Shown one piece after another: positions 18,600-27,741 of a stretch of 64,000 nucleotides of DNA (its first letter is position 1; each line of letters begins with the position of its first letter). Origin of the DNA: Martinezella calliandrae. Lineage in GTDB: Bacteria; Pseudomonadota; Alphaproteobacteria; Rhizobiales; Rhizobiaceae. The stretch spans positions 141,657-205,656 of the forward strand of contig NZ_JARFYN010000005.1 of assembly GCF_030272695.1 (NCBI RefSeq). Reading direction: 5' to 3'. The notes under the pieces are model-generated. The model worked only from the letters and a program-made list of their open reading frames with translations, ran no database searches and had not been told where the DNA came from. The position numbers were made by a program, and so were the translations under genes.

Positions 18600-20570
18600 G
18601 TGCGCAATAAAGAGTTGAACGTCTTGCCTACACTAAAACAAGCTTTGGCCTTCTGCATCGCCAAGCGATTTCTGAGACCTTTCCGTAATCGGAAAGATGT
18701 CAATTTCCTCGCAACTGTCGTCGTCGCAATCGAAGGGATGGCGGACGCCATCGAGGTGGCTTGCGAACTCGTCCTGAACGGTAGAGCGCGCACCAGAATC
18801 TGCGCCGGTGGTCGCGACGCGGTCATCGAACTGATCACAGACTCCAAAAAGCAAAGAGACGTACTGGCCCGAGTTCAGGAACCCAACGTGGTCGTGCTGG
18901 TGTTTAAGGACGAAGGTCAGGTCCCGCCTGAAATTAGAGATTTCGCCGATGTATATGAGGTCATCGACAAGCTCGACCCGCGCCTAATGAAAGCCGCGGT
19001 CTACCAAGCATTTGCGACCAAGATTTCGCTGAGCGACGCCCAGTTTATTCTGGAGCAACCGATTGAAGATTGGTCGATGGCGTTCCGGACGGGTCGACCA
19101 GTCGAGCGATCCCTGATGTTGTTGAGGAAGAAGGACGAGCAGCGACAAGCCGCGGTGCAGAAAACGGAGATGGTGGCGAAGCCGCTCAGTCTGGAGGAAC
19201 TCCATGGCTACGGAGAGGCCAAGGTGTGGGGTCTTGAATTGGCCAGCGATCTTGCTCGGTATCGACGTGGCGAGATTGCCTGGGCGGACGTCGAACCAGG
19301 ACTGCTGCTATCCGGTCCAACGGGAGTCGGCAAGACCCGCTTCGCCCAGGCTCTCGCGACCACTTGTTGCGTGCCCTTGATCCACGCTTCATACGCGCGA
19401 TGGCAGAGTGAAGGACATCAAGGCGATATGCTTGCTGCAATGTATCAGGACTTCAAAGCGGCACAGGCAAAGGCACCCGCTTTACTACTCGTCGACGAGC
19501 TCGACAGCTTCGGGTCACGGGCGAACGGAGATAGTCACTCACGCAGCTATACCCGCCAAGTCGTCAATGGCTTTCTTGAATGTCTCGACGGAGCGACCGC
19601 GAGGTCAGGTGTTATCGTCATCGGCACTACCAACCATCCCGAAATGATAGACCCTGCGATCCTTCGTCCCGGAAGGTTCGATCGTCACATCGCCATTGCG
19701 CTTCCAGATTCGAAGGCCCGGCTCGCAATCTTGCGGCAGTACCTCCCGACGGCCATCCCGGGCGAACACGAAACGCGGATTATTGAGGAAACGGAAGGGA
19801 TGTCCGGCGCAGAGCTTGAGCAGCTGGCACGAGAGAGCCGGCGTTGTGCAAGGGCTCTGAACCGTGAAGTCGCCGTTGACGATATGCTTGCATGCCTACC
19901 GAAAACGCAGATCGTTCCGCCAAAGCGATTGGCCATTTTGTCGATCCATGAGGTCGGGCATGCCATTGTCGCGCTCGCTCTCGGCCGGCGTATCGAAATC
20001 ATCAGAATAGCGGACCGCTATCGGGCGGACTCAGGTGGAGGCATCGAGTTGGGAACTGTCCGCCTCGAACACACCGATCGTCGTCGCACCGCTCGATCCT
20101 ATTGCGAGGAAATTTGCGTCGCTCTGGCCGGAATCGCCGCAGAGATCGAGCTCGTCGGCGAACACGACGACGGCGCGGCTGGCTATCCGGATTCGGATCT
20201 CAACAAGGCGACGCAACTGGCCACCCTTGTCGAAGGCGTCCTCGGTTTCGGTGACACGCTTGTCGTGGAGCAAAATCCTCTCGATATCGACCAGCTCTCA
20301 AGACTTCGGTTGAGAAGCCCGCACTTGTGGGGGCGCGTTGATCGATTGTTGGCATCGCAGATGCGCGAAACGAGAAGGATCGTAGCCGAAAATCGGTCGG
20401 CGATTGGGGCTCTCGCGGCGGAGCTCACCGTGCGGAAAACGATGACCGGAACGGAAGTCTCGGAGTTTCTGCAGTCGGCAGCCTACGTGGTCGTCATGGC
20501 CAGGGACCTCGCGGGAAACAACCCTGAAGACATAAAGATGCGACGACAGCGAGCGGAGAGGGCAAACTGA
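18600..20570 (+). CDS. FtsH-like AAA ATPase with M41 metallopeptidase domain, no membrane anchor
   Basis: 656-residue predicted ATP-dependent zinc protease. Residues 1-200 form an unfamiliar soluble N-terminal domain with none of the transmembrane helices of cellular FtsH. The AAA module follows: Walker A GPTGVGKT (about 239-246), Walker B LLLVDELDSFG (about 297-307) and the second region of homology NHPEMIDPAILRPGRFDRH with two arginine fingers (about 345-363). The peptidase part has HEVGHAIVALALGRR (HExxH, about 450) and the distal zinc ligand region YPDSDLNKATQLAT (about 530), equivalent to the FtsH SxASxDL segment. All catalytic residues are present. The start is GTG, preceded by GGAAGG. 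The gene is coupled to the phosphoesterase gene by TGATG. It probably unfolds and degrades cytoplasmic targets. Confidence 0.85.
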   Translation: MRNKELNVLPTLKQALAFCIAKRFLRPFRNRKDVNFLATVVVAIEGMADAIEVACELVLNGRARTRICAGGRDAVIELITDSKKQRDVLARVQEPNVVVLVFKDEGQVPPEIRDFADVYEVIDKLDPRLMKAAVYQAFATKISLSDAQFILEQPIEDWSMAFRTGRPVERSLMLLRKKDEQRQAAVQKTEMVAKPLSLEELHGYGEAKVWGLELASDLARYRRGEIAWADVEPGLLLSGPTGVGKTRFAQALATTCCVPLIHASYARWQSEGHQGDMLAAMYQDFKAAQAKAPALLLVDELDSFGSRANGDSHSRSYTRQVVNGFLECLDGATARSGVIVIGTTNHPEMIDPAILRPGRFDRHIAIALPDSKARLAILRQYLPTAIPGEHETRIIEETEGMSGAELEQLARESRRCARALNREVAVDDMLACLPKTQIVPPKRLAILSIHEVGHAIVALALGRRIEIIRIADRYRADSGGGIELGTVRLEHTDRRRTARSYCEEICVALAGIAAEIELVGEHDDGAAGYPDSDLNKATQLATLVEGVLGFGDTLVVEQNPLDIDQLSRLRLRSPHLWGRVDRLLASQMRETRRIVAENRSAIGALAAELTVRKTMTGTEVSEFLQSAAYVVVMARDLAGNNPEDIKMRRQRAERAN

Positions 20571-21340
20571 TGAAGCTATGGATTCTGTCCGATCTCCATC
20601 TAGACGTTAGCGAGCTCGCCGAACTCGATATTCCGGAGGCCGACGTCTGCGTCGTCGCTGGCGATATCTTTACTCGCGGCGTCGTTCCAAGCCTCCGATG
20701 GCTTGATGACCGCATCACCGCGCACATGCCGGTCGTTTTCGTCGCCGGCAACCACGAGTTCTATCACAGTGGAATCATTCAAGGGCACATCGCGGCGACC
20801 CGCTATGATGCAAGAGGAGACCTCCACTATCTTGAAAACGGGTGTGTGGAGATCGACGGTGTTCTTTTCGCCGGCGCAACGCTCTGGACCGATTTCGACC
20901 TGTTCGGACCGGAGTGGTCGCACAGAGGGATGCAAAATGCCGCCGCCGCGATGAACGATTTCCGGCTCATCGCCTTCGGTGATGAACCGTCGCAGCGCTT
21001 CAAACCGATACATTCGCTGAAGATCCACCAGGAAAGTCGACGTTTTCTGGACGGTATCCTCGCGAAATATCGAGATCAGAAAGTTGTCTTCGTGACACAT
21101 CATGCCCCGAGCATGCTGTCGGTCGAGGAAAAATATCGTACCGATCTGCTTACCACGGCGTTCGCATCGAATCTCGAGGACTTGATGGCACCGGGCGGTC
21201 CGACTCTATGGATTCATGGGCACGTCCATCACTTCGTCGATTACACCATCAACGACACGCGGGTGATCGCCAATCCGAGAGGCTATCCCCGGGAAGAGTG
21301 CTATCGGCAATTCGACCGGAGTTTCGTCATCGAAGTCTGA
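20570..21340 (+). CDS. Metallophosphoesterase (calcineurin-like)
   Basis: 256-residue dinuclear metal phosphoesterase. All five family motifs are visible: SDLHLD, VVAGDIF, VFVAGNHEFYH, VTHHAPS and IHGHVHH. No signal peptide is present, so it acts in the cytoplasm. Substrates in the family include nucleic acids, cyclic nucleotides, dinucleotides and phosphoproteins; the sequence does not say which. Its start overlaps the stop of the AAA protease gene by one base, which argues for coupled synthesis and a joint function. Confidence 0.92.
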   Translation: MKLWILSDLHLDVSELAELDIPEADVCVVAGDIFTRGVVPSLRWLDDRITAHMPVVFVAGNHEFYHSGIIQGHIAATRYDARGDLHYLENGCVEIDGVLFAGATLWTDFDLFGPEWSHRGMQNAAAAMNDFRLIAFGDEPSQRFKPIHSLKIHQESRRFLDGILAKYRDQKVVFVTHHAPSMLSVEEKYRTDLLTTAFASNLEDLMAPGGPTLWIHGHVHHFVDYTINDTRVIANPRGYPREECYRQFDRSFVIEV

Positions 21341-21390
21341 CATCTCGGAAACCTGGCTCCACCGAATCGTTGCAGAGAAGGACGGATGCA

Positions 21391-22359
21391 ATGGCGAAAC
21401 GCTCGCGGTCGTCTCCAAAAGGTAAAGCACGGACTGCTATGCCGGGCTCGCTCGGGGAGGCGCTCGACGAGGTCGGCTTTCAGCCGCTGGGCCGCCGGAT
21501 CACGGTCGGAAAGCAGACCGCAAGACATCCCCGGGCTTCGACCGACTGGGCGGTTCCCGCAATCGAGTTCTTCCGGTTTACGCTTCCGCGCGCTCCGAAC
21601 GGCAACTGGGAACATCTCTTTATCGCGGCTCACGAAGTAGCTTGCCAAGCTTTGGCGATGCTGGGTCACTCCGTCGTTATCGACGGCGGTGCAAAACCAG
21701 TCTCCAACCCCGTATTGCCGGCGGTACTTCCGCGATGGGACGATATAGCCACCGCAGTCGTTTGGTCGGCGGGTCAGTCGGGGCTCCTAAGCTATCGGCG
21801 GCGCGGGGGAACGGGCTATGGAAAAAGATCGCCAAGCCTTCCAAGATCGAACATACGGGCTGGATATGGATGCCCTCCTGCCTACCTGGCGGCGGAGGCG
21901 TTTCCAGTCTTCCAAAGTCTTGGACTGATTTTGGATCGCCGCTGGACAGCGGTTGCTGAAACGATCCTCTGGCGCGATACCCCTCACGAGGCGGGAATGA
22001 ATTTCGCGAAGGACCGCCGTTTCATCGAGGCCCTCGAAGTTGCCCTAACAAGCGTTCCCGAGGATGTCGCGGCGAAAATCAGAGACATCGCGGCGATGCC
22101 CGCGACGGACGTCGCGGAGATAGTGGAATTCGTAGAGCGGCACGCACCCTTCCATACGACGAAAGACGAGGTTCTGGTATATCTGCAAGACCGAAGCCGC
22201 CGCTTGTTGTGTGAACTGTTCGCAAAGCGATGGCGGTTGGGCGACGGATGGCTGTCCGCCGGAGAATGCAAACGCGCCCTGTTTCTCGAGTTGGACCCGC
22301 TTTCAATTCAGATGAGCTTGGAGTTTGCCAAAGTCTTTGTTCCTTCAGGTATCGGATGA
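21391..22359 (+). CDS. Protein of unknown function, third gene of AAA protease/phosphoesterase cassette
   Basis: 322-residue soluble protein that I do not recognise. A basic N-terminus (KRSRSSPKGKAR) is followed by IEFFRFTLPRAPNGNWEHLF, AAHEVACQALAMLGHSVVID and later helical stretches such as RFIEALEVALTSVPEDVAAK and VLVYLQDRSRRLLCELFAKR. Between about 21800 and 21885 the annotated frame gives an unnatural Arg/Gly/Ser-rich stretch, while the +1 frame reads GNGLWKKIAKPSKIEHTGWI, which looks native. Two compensating one-base shifts may be present here. The gene starts 50 bases after the phosphoesterase; the start at 21391 gives a plausible N-terminus. Confidence 0.6.
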   Translation: MAKRSRSSPKGKARTAMPGSLGEALDEVGFQPLGRRITVGKQTARHPRASTDWAVPAIEFFRFTLPRAPNGNWEHLFIAAHEVACQALAMLGHSVVIDGGAKPVSNPVLPAVLPRWDDIATAVVWSAGQSGLLSYRRRGGTGYGKRSPSLPRSNIRAGYGCPPAYLAAEAFPVFQSLGLILDRRWTAVAETILWRDTPHEAGMNFAKDRRFIEALEVALTSVPEDVAAKIRDIAAMPATDVAEIVEFVERHAPFHTTKDEVLVYLQDRSRRLLCELFAKRWRLGDGWLSAGECKRALFLELDPLSIQMSLEFAKVFVPSGIG

Positions 22360-22530
22360 GAAGTTAGGGATTGAACGACTATCGATTTCTCCTGGTGGCA
22401 GTCGAAACGCGAGGCAGCCGCCTTGCGCAAAATGGCTCTCTACCCACGCACGACTTCATAGGCCGTACGCTTGCGGCTGAGACACTAGACTTGGAGAACA
22501 CCACGAAAATGCGCCTCAGAGGGTCGCTCG

Positions 22531-22863
22531 ATGTTGAAGAACACGACCATGAATCTGCCGGATGAACTGATTGCCAGGGTAAGAGCGTACGCCGCGCAAA
22601 ATCGGCCAACCATGACCGCGATCCTGCGTGAGCATTTTGAAGCGATCACAGAACCAGAGAGAGAGATTTCCGACGAAGACCCGCTTCTGGCTTATTCCAA
22701 AGGGCTACTCTCAACGCGAGAAGCTGTTCGCCGCCTTGGTCTGAGGGACTACGCCGACCTGCCCGTCGCGCTGGGAGACGCCGACCTTCCTATGCCACCC
22801 CCACCGGCGCACGAAATCGACAGCCAGGCCGCCATCTTCGCAAAGCTTTGGAGGATGGGATGA
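22531..22863 (+). CDS. Ribbon-helix-helix type antitoxin
   Basis: 110-residue protein with an N-terminal ribbon-helix-helix DNA-binding fold: NTTMNLPDELIARVRAYAAQ, then PTMTAILREHFEAI. The C-terminal half (LSTREAVRRLGLRDYADLPV and a Pro-rich tail) probably contacts the toxin. The stop overlaps the start of the next gene as ATGA. The layout is that of a type II antitoxin that represses its own operon. Confidence 0.75.
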   Translation: MLKNTTMNLPDELIARVRAYAAQNRPTMTAILREHFEAITEPEREISDEDPLLAYSKGLLSTREAVRRLGLRDYADLPVALGDADLPMPPPPAHEIDSQAAIFAKLWRMG

Positions 22864-23453
22864 AGAGGTGCACGATCATCCTGCCTGAAGCGGGTCCGAT
22901 CAATAGCTTGTGGGTGGCTGATCGGCTCAATCTCCTGCTTGAACTGGATATGCGGATCGTTATCGTCGACGCCGCCTATGACGAACTCACCCGCAATCTT
23001 TCCTGCCTCAAAGATGCCGAGGTTAAGGATTTCATCGATGGCAACTCTCCACCTTTCGTGATCGAGCGGACAGACATAGGTGAGACCGAACGGCATAAGC
23101 GGCGGCTTGGACAAAAGCTGAAGAAAAATGCCGGAGAGCTCGCTATGGTCGATTTCATCTCCGACGAAGGAGGTCTTGAACGCTATCTCAAGGCCAAGGA
23201 ACCTGTCGCGATCCTGTTCGAGGACCCTGGCCTAAGGGTTTTCAACAGGCCACCAAATCTCCACCTGATCTCAACCGTGGGCCTGCTCCGTGGATTGGAA
23301 GATGTGGGCGTCATCGCGTCAGCGGACGATGTAATCGATGAAATGCTTCATCCGAGCAAGCCCGGCAGAAGGCCCGAGGACGCCAGAAAGTTCACCGATC
23401 TTCCTGACGGGATCGATGAGCTAGCAGCGATTGGCAGCTCTGGGAAGCCCTGA
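22860..23453 (+). CDS. PIN-like domain toxin
   Basis: 197-residue protein. It opens TIILPEAGPINSLWVADRLN, the place where PIN proteins carry a catalytic Asp followed by GPL; here the acidic residue is Glu. Next come RIVIVDAAYDELTRN and, in the second half, VAILFEDPGLR and VGLLRGLEDVGVIASADDVI, matching the late acidic residues and closing helices of PIN folds. It is the probable RNase toxin of the antitoxin encoded just before it. I start at ATG 22860, which overlaps the antitoxin stop by four bases; a TTG at 22848 is also in frame. Confidence 0.65.
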   Translation: MKRCTIILPEAGPINSLWVADRLNLLLELDMRIVIVDAAYDELTRNLSCLKDAEVKDFIDGNSPPFVIERTDIGETERHKRRLGQKLKKNAGELAMVDFISDEGGLERYLKAKEPVAILFEDPGLRVFNRPPNLHLISTVGLLRGLEDVGVIASADDVIDEMLHPSKPGRRPEDARKFTDLPDGIDELAAIGSSGKP

Positions 23454-24238
23454 ACGAGAGGCAGTCCGTCTCTATGTTTTATCGCCTGATCTCGATTCCA
23501 CATTCTCGTTAGTGGCTGGGGAGGATTTCTATACGCATTTCTATCGCAGATGGCGTCTTCGGGAGGGTGGCTTTCGAAAGACGTCAACCTTGACGATCGT
23601 TTCCTCAAATAGTGCCTGGACGAAAGCGAGTTTATCGAGGTCAACGGATGACTGTTCGTCTTCGAAGATGTCGAGCCGAAAGCGCCGCGGCTGGGACGTG
23701 GCGGATACCAGCCATGACTGAGCGATCTATTTCCCAGCATAACAAAGACCATCACGCGGAAAGCCATTGCCCGAAAGGCAATCGAGCCGAAATAATTTGG
23801 CTCCGACAAACGTCGCGGCAGTCGCCTCGCGCCAGGTGCCAAGCTAAAGCATTGTTCCTGCAATGGGATCACCGTCACGCCAGTCGTGCAATCACGACAG
23901 AGCTGTGCAGGCGCTTCCCGAGCTGCTGGGATGGTGTGGGCCATGGTTCGCCGGGGGCGATGCCGACGGATCGGGACACGTCTACGTGCAGGCGAGCGAA
24001 CATTTGCTGTGCGCGGGGAGGTATCGGGATGGTTAGGGTTCAAATTCCAGCTTATACAGATCGTTGGATTGTGGGCGATCGCTGAGGCGGGCTCCTCAAG
24101 GTCACGCGACCGAGGGCAGCGCTGGCAGTATCTGCGCGGCGCTACTGACCAGCGGAGAAGGCCCACGGCGTTGGGTTCGCACACGTAAATGCGGCAAGGT
24201 GGTGCGGGTAATCCGGGCTGATTGCGAGGTGGTCTGAA
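23454..24238. other. Gene-poor region with likely decayed coding sequence
   Basis: About 785 bases without a convincing gene. A short stretch near 23520-23720 (EDFYTHFYRRWRLREGG in one frame, ESEFIEVNG and LFVFEDVEPKAPRLGRGGYQ in another) looks like a small gene broken by stops. The longer open frames 23348-24184 minus and 23612-24085 plus have no native protein character. Confidence 0.45.
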
Positions 24239-24712
24239 TTGAAACCGATCTACATTGCATGGGCTATTCGGTTAGCCATTGAAGCATTGACCATCGCCGC
24301 TATCGCGGCCTTCTACGTTGCCAACGCATTTGATCCCAGCCCGTTCCTTAAAACCTTCCTGATCATCTACGGGGTTTGGTACGGCTTCTGCTTCGTGATG
24401 TGGTTCTACCGGAACATCGCTGACTGGATCGTTTACCGATTGACGAAACAGATGTTTGTCGACGAGGAAGTCAAGGGAATGGAGCTGTGCAAGCTGCCGG
24501 TCGACCAGTTCCCATACGAAGAACTTGGGACGTATCTTGACCGAATCGTCGAAGATCCCGCAGCGCCCGGCATCGCCAAGGCCAAGGTCGGTTACTACAC
24601 GGCAATTTTGGAACGTGCCCAGACCAGCGGGTTTCTGTACCGAATGCGTTTGGAGCGCGTCCTCAAGGAGGCGCGCATCAAATACAAACAGCTGCACGGG
24701 GAACATCTGTGA
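24239..24712 (+). CDS. Small membrane protein of unknown function
   Basis: 157-residue protein with two hydrophobic helices (about residues 10-31, RLAIEALTIAAIAAFYVANA, and 36-60, FLKTFLIIYGVWYGFCFVMW). A cytoplasmic helical domain follows, rich in charged residues (KVGYYTAILERAQTSGFLYR, RVLKEARIKYKQLHG). The start is TTG with no strong ribosome binding site, so the N-terminus is uncertain. I do not recognise the family. Confidence 0.6.
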   Translation: MKPIYIAWAIRLAIEALTIAAIAAFYVANAFDPSPFLKTFLIIYGVWYGFCFVMWFYRNIADWIVYRLTKQMFVDEEVKGMELCKLPVDQFPYEELGTYLDRIVEDPAAPGIAKAKVGYYTAILERAQTSGFLYRMRLERVLKEARIKYKQLHGEHL

Positions 24713-24996
24713 GCGACGGTGAACAATGCGGTGGAACTGATCGCGGCAAGCTGAAACAGGTGATCCGTGCGCTGTCACAAGGGTCGGGCGGCAATCTTCA
24801 ACCTGACCGGCGACGGACGCGATGAAGCCCGAATTTCGAGCGGGCATTCGGACCAAGCGCTCTAACAGAAGCTGTGACTTTGTTTGGCCAACGTCTTAAC
24901 CGCGAGACTGCCGGACCCAACCAAAGTGAGCAAAGATGGACTTGCGTAGCCAAGCAGATTTTTTCCAAAGAGCCTTTCAATGGGGATTATAGTCGT

Positions 24997-26133
24997 ATGC
25001 AACCCAAACGTATCGTAATAACCTCTGACCTGTTGCGCGTCACAGCTGAAAAAACGTCACGGAAGGGATTTGCGACAAACACAAATCTCTTCGCTGCAAT
25101 TCTGACGCCACAGATTTCGGCGGCAACCCGCCTACCGGTTACCATATTAGAATGGGACGATGCATCACCATTCGACGGCAAGGCCGTTTATGACGCCTTT
25201 GGTCTGGAGGCGAACGCCGGGAGTTGGGCAAGGATCTTCGCGGCCGATGCGACAGATATTGTTTGCGCGTTGTTCCTGCCCCACGTCGAAAATTCATTGG
25301 TAATAGGTTTCGAGATCTCACCGCTACTGCAGAAAGTTCTCAATCGCCTGGATATACCCTTTGTCGACATGCGATGGCATCCATTGCGGTTTCTCGACGA
25401 TATATTCTTCGGATTTTCGTCGAACCGTAGCGAACTATCGGCCGCAATCGCGCCATATGCGCTATCCTGTCAGGAAGTCGATTTCCATGTCGGCCTTCAC
25501 AAGGCGACTGCAATTCGGCGTAGCGCTTTCAAAACAAGGGGGCGATCCTGCGATACGCTGATCGTCGGTCAGACCCCATTCGATGCGTCGTTGATCAATG
25601 ACGAACGGATCGCTACCCTGCTTGATCATAAAGACAGAATAGCGGAACTTGCCAAGACCGGTTCCGTCGCTTTTCGCCCACACCCCTTCTCGCCTCATCC
25701 GAGCCCGGCATTGGCCGCGTTCCTCGAGGATCATGGCATCGCGCATGTCGACAGCGATATCGATATGTACGAGCTTCTATGCGACGACTCCCTTCAGCGC
25801 GTTGTCGGTCTGAGTTCGGGAACCCTTGATGAAGCAACGTTCTTCGGACTGAGTGTGACCAGATTCATACCCCAACGATTCCGTTACCTTCCACACGTCA
25901 TGGACGCTTTTCAGACGGACAATGAGTCATTGGTCTATACGGGGATTTATCATGCGTTTCTCAACGTCGATTTCTGGGCTGACATCCTCCGATCGACGCT
26001 GGAGCGTACCTGGCCAAACGGCAATCCAATTCCCTTCAAATCCGATCGTTTGCGGCATGTGAACGGAGCTTACTGGGGCCTTCTCAATACTGGTGGAACC
26101 AACCTCGTTATGTCTTACAATACGCCAGAATGA
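24997..26133 (+). CDS. Putative GT-B-like glycosyltransferase or capsule-type protein
   Basis: 378-residue soluble protein without signal peptide or membrane helices. The second half shows features seen in capsule polysaccharide and sialyltransferase-type GT-B proteins: DTLIVGQTPFDASLI opening the second Rossmann-like domain, a VAFRPHPFSPHPSPAL loop, and VGLSSGTLDEATFFGLSVTR, which resembles the conserved Ser/Thr-rich donor-binding loop. The first half is not recognisable. I prefer ATG 24997; an upstream in-frame start at 24874 adds doubtful residues. It is an orphan among unrelated neighbours, and the substrate is unknown. The family call is an inference from motif shape. Confidence 0.45.
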   Translation: MQPKRIVITSDLLRVTAEKTSRKGFATNTNLFAAILTPQISAATRLPVTILEWDDASPFDGKAVYDAFGLEANAGSWARIFAADATDIVCALFLPHVENSLVIGFEISPLLQKVLNRLDIPFVDMRWHPLRFLDDIFFGFSSNRSELSAAIAPYALSCQEVDFHVGLHKATAIRRSAFKTRGRSCDTLIVGQTPFDASLINDERIATLLDHKDRIAELAKTGSVAFRPHPFSPHPSPALAAFLEDHGIAHVDSDIDMYELLCDDSLQRVVGLSSGTLDEATFFGLSVTRFIPQRFRYLPHVMDAFQTDNESLVYTGIYHAFLNVDFWADILRSTLERTWPNGNPIPFKSDRLRHVNGAYWGLLNTGGTNLVMSYNTPE

Positions 26134-26317
26134 GTGCGCCGCGGCTACATTCGTGGTGATCTCGGCGGTGGGATGTTAACCGGCACACCCAGACACATGG
26201 TTCGAAGACATGACAAACCCCGGCCCATAAAACTCAAACGTCTCCAAATAGACGTAGCTAAGCGGGCACCGAGTTGTGATGCCCTACTGAACCTCTGTCA
26301 ACGTTGAGAGGAGTTCT

Positions 26318-26863
26318 CTAGACGTTCCGCAGTTCCGACGGGAGCAGCCGGTATTCCTTTATCAAGATCACGCCATTACCGTTGAAGAAGAGAGCCTGAT
26401 TCAGCCAATATTGATCGGGGGCCTTCTGCGATACCACTCCCTTTGATAGCAATTCGTTGAGACCACTTTGAAATTGTGTTTCGTTCATCTCCGTCCTTTT
26501 GCCGTTCAACTGGCCCTCGGAGAAGAAGAGCGTGAGACTATCACGATGCCCGTCCGATATTCTGGCTTGTTGGTATTCGACCAGTATGACTTTAAACACT
26601 TCATATCCAGCGCTGCCAAGATCGAACGCAGCACGAACGCCATCCGTGAGCGCCTCTGCAAAGTGCTCCTCGTTGACGTCTTCAATGACGTGAATCACGC
26701 CGGAACCTACTTCCCCAGCATTGGGGTCCATCAACTCGCGCGGAGTGGTGCGAGTCTTCACCCTCTTGCGCTGGACCTGGACTTCTTTTGCTCCGGACGT
26801 AAAAGCGCTGCTTGTCGGGGAGGGCGCCGGCGCCCGCGCCCGCAATTGGGCATCATCAGACAT
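26318..26863 (-). CDS. Winged-helix protein, RepL-like
   Basis: 181-residue protein. The first 55 residues are low-complexity and basic (KEVQVQRKRVKTRTTPREL). The rest resembles the winged-helix replication protein RepL: AGYEVFKVILVEYQQARI, then NETQFQSGLNELLSKGVVSQ and YWLNQALFFNGNGVILIKEY, which matches the typical ending with a WLNP-LFFNGDR-type wing. It may be a plasmid or phage replication or partition remnant, or a regulator. No repeats resembling an origin are visible next to it. Confidence 0.5.
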   Translation of the reverse strand: MSDDAQLRARAPAPSPTSSAFTSGAKEVQVQRKRVKTRTTPRELMDPNAGEVGSGVIHVIEDVNEEHFAEALTDGVRAAFDLGSAGYEVFKVILVEYQQARISDGHRDSLTLFFSEGQLNGKRTEMNETQFQSGLNELLSKGVVSQKAPDQYWLNQALFFNGNGVILIKEYRLLPSELRNV

Positions 26864-27213
26864 AGTTTATCCTTTGAAAAAATGACCAAACTTAGCTTCC
26901 ATGAGAAGCTTAATATACGCTACGCGGATAAATGTAAGCCATTTCCGGTGTGACGGGTGCGGCAGGCGTGATTTTCGAGCAGCTGATATTCTCTTGGGCG
27001 TGGCGGAATAGGTATGGCATCAGACGAAACAATAATAAATTTCGCCACTTCCTCAGGTTGTTTCATATGGATGACCACTTTATGCGAATTTCGAACATTT
27101 CCAAAATTGCGCTGATATTTCAAGCACGATACACGCTCATACCATCGAGGCATGGGCGAGGGCCGTCTGAATTGAATTAAACCATGTAGTTTCGATAAAA
27201 GGGATCTATCGGT
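26864..27213. other. Intergenic, no gene seen
   Basis: About 350 AT-richer bases between divergent genes; it presumably holds promoters for both. The 76-codon frame at 26950 has no ribosome binding site and no native composition. Confidence 0.5.
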
Positions 27214-27741
27214 ATGCTTAAAAGGACGATACTTTCTTTCATGTGGGTGATGATTGGCGCCTATTTGGGTGCGGATGTGACACATGCAGCCCTGCGCCTT
27301 CCGAATGGATGTAAGCAGAACGTCTTCCTGACGATTTCTGGCAAAATTGATAAGATAACGAATAGCGCAGACAGTAGCTATGAGATGTCCGAGCGCGAAT
27401 TTCTTGCGCTGCCGACATCGACGGTGACAACATCCACACCATGGACTCCCAAGAGCGACTTCGTTGGGCCTTTGCTTGCTAAAATTCTCCAAGAAGTAGC
27501 GGCGAGAGGAAGTAAACTGCGTCTCGTAGCGCTTGATGATTTTAGCGTGGAGGTTGATGGTGACTATCTGGGCAAATATGGAACTATATTGGCTAGTAGC
27601 AAAGACGGGGTTCGTCTAACCGTCAGAGATTTCGGACCGATCTTCGTGATGTATCCTCGCGACAGCTTCAGAAAGGAACTGGACACGCCATTTGCAGCAT
27701 CACACATGGTTTGGCAATTGTGCGGGATCGAGGTGGAATGA
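27214..27741 (+). CDS. Periplasmic molybdopterin-oxidoreductase-fold protein
   Basis: 175-residue exported protein with a signal peptide (TILSFMWVMIGAYLGADVTH, cleavage near THA). The mature part resembles the small sulfite-oxidase-type molybdopterin-binding fold: FLALPTSTVTTSTPWTPKSD (the usual 'TxTxW' segment), FVGPLLAKILQEVAARGSKL, LRLVALDDFSVEVDGDY and DFGPIFVMYPRD. The Cys that would ligate molybdenum is not visible at the expected place, so it may be a sensor or ligand-binding domain rather than an enzyme. Its stop overlaps the kinase start as ATGA, which suggests that it feeds a signal to the kinase. Confidence 0.65.
   Translation: MLKRTILSFMWVMIGAYLGADVTHAALRLPNGCKQNVFLTISGKIDKITNSADSSYEMSEREFLALPTSTVTTSTPWTPKSDFVGPLLAKILQEVAARGSKLRLVALDDFSVEVDGDYLGKYGTILASSKDGVRLTVRDFGPIFVMYPRDSFRKELDTPFAASHMVWQLCGIEVE

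Noticed and set aside
23348..24184. 278-codon minus frame
   Set aside because: It overlaps the end of the PIN toxin on the other strand and is rich in Arg, Pro and Ser without any motif.
26318..26863. RepL-like gene taken as evidence for a plasmid origin here
   Set aside because: No iterons, AT-rich origin box or partition genes lie nearby. The protein alone does not show that this is a replicon.
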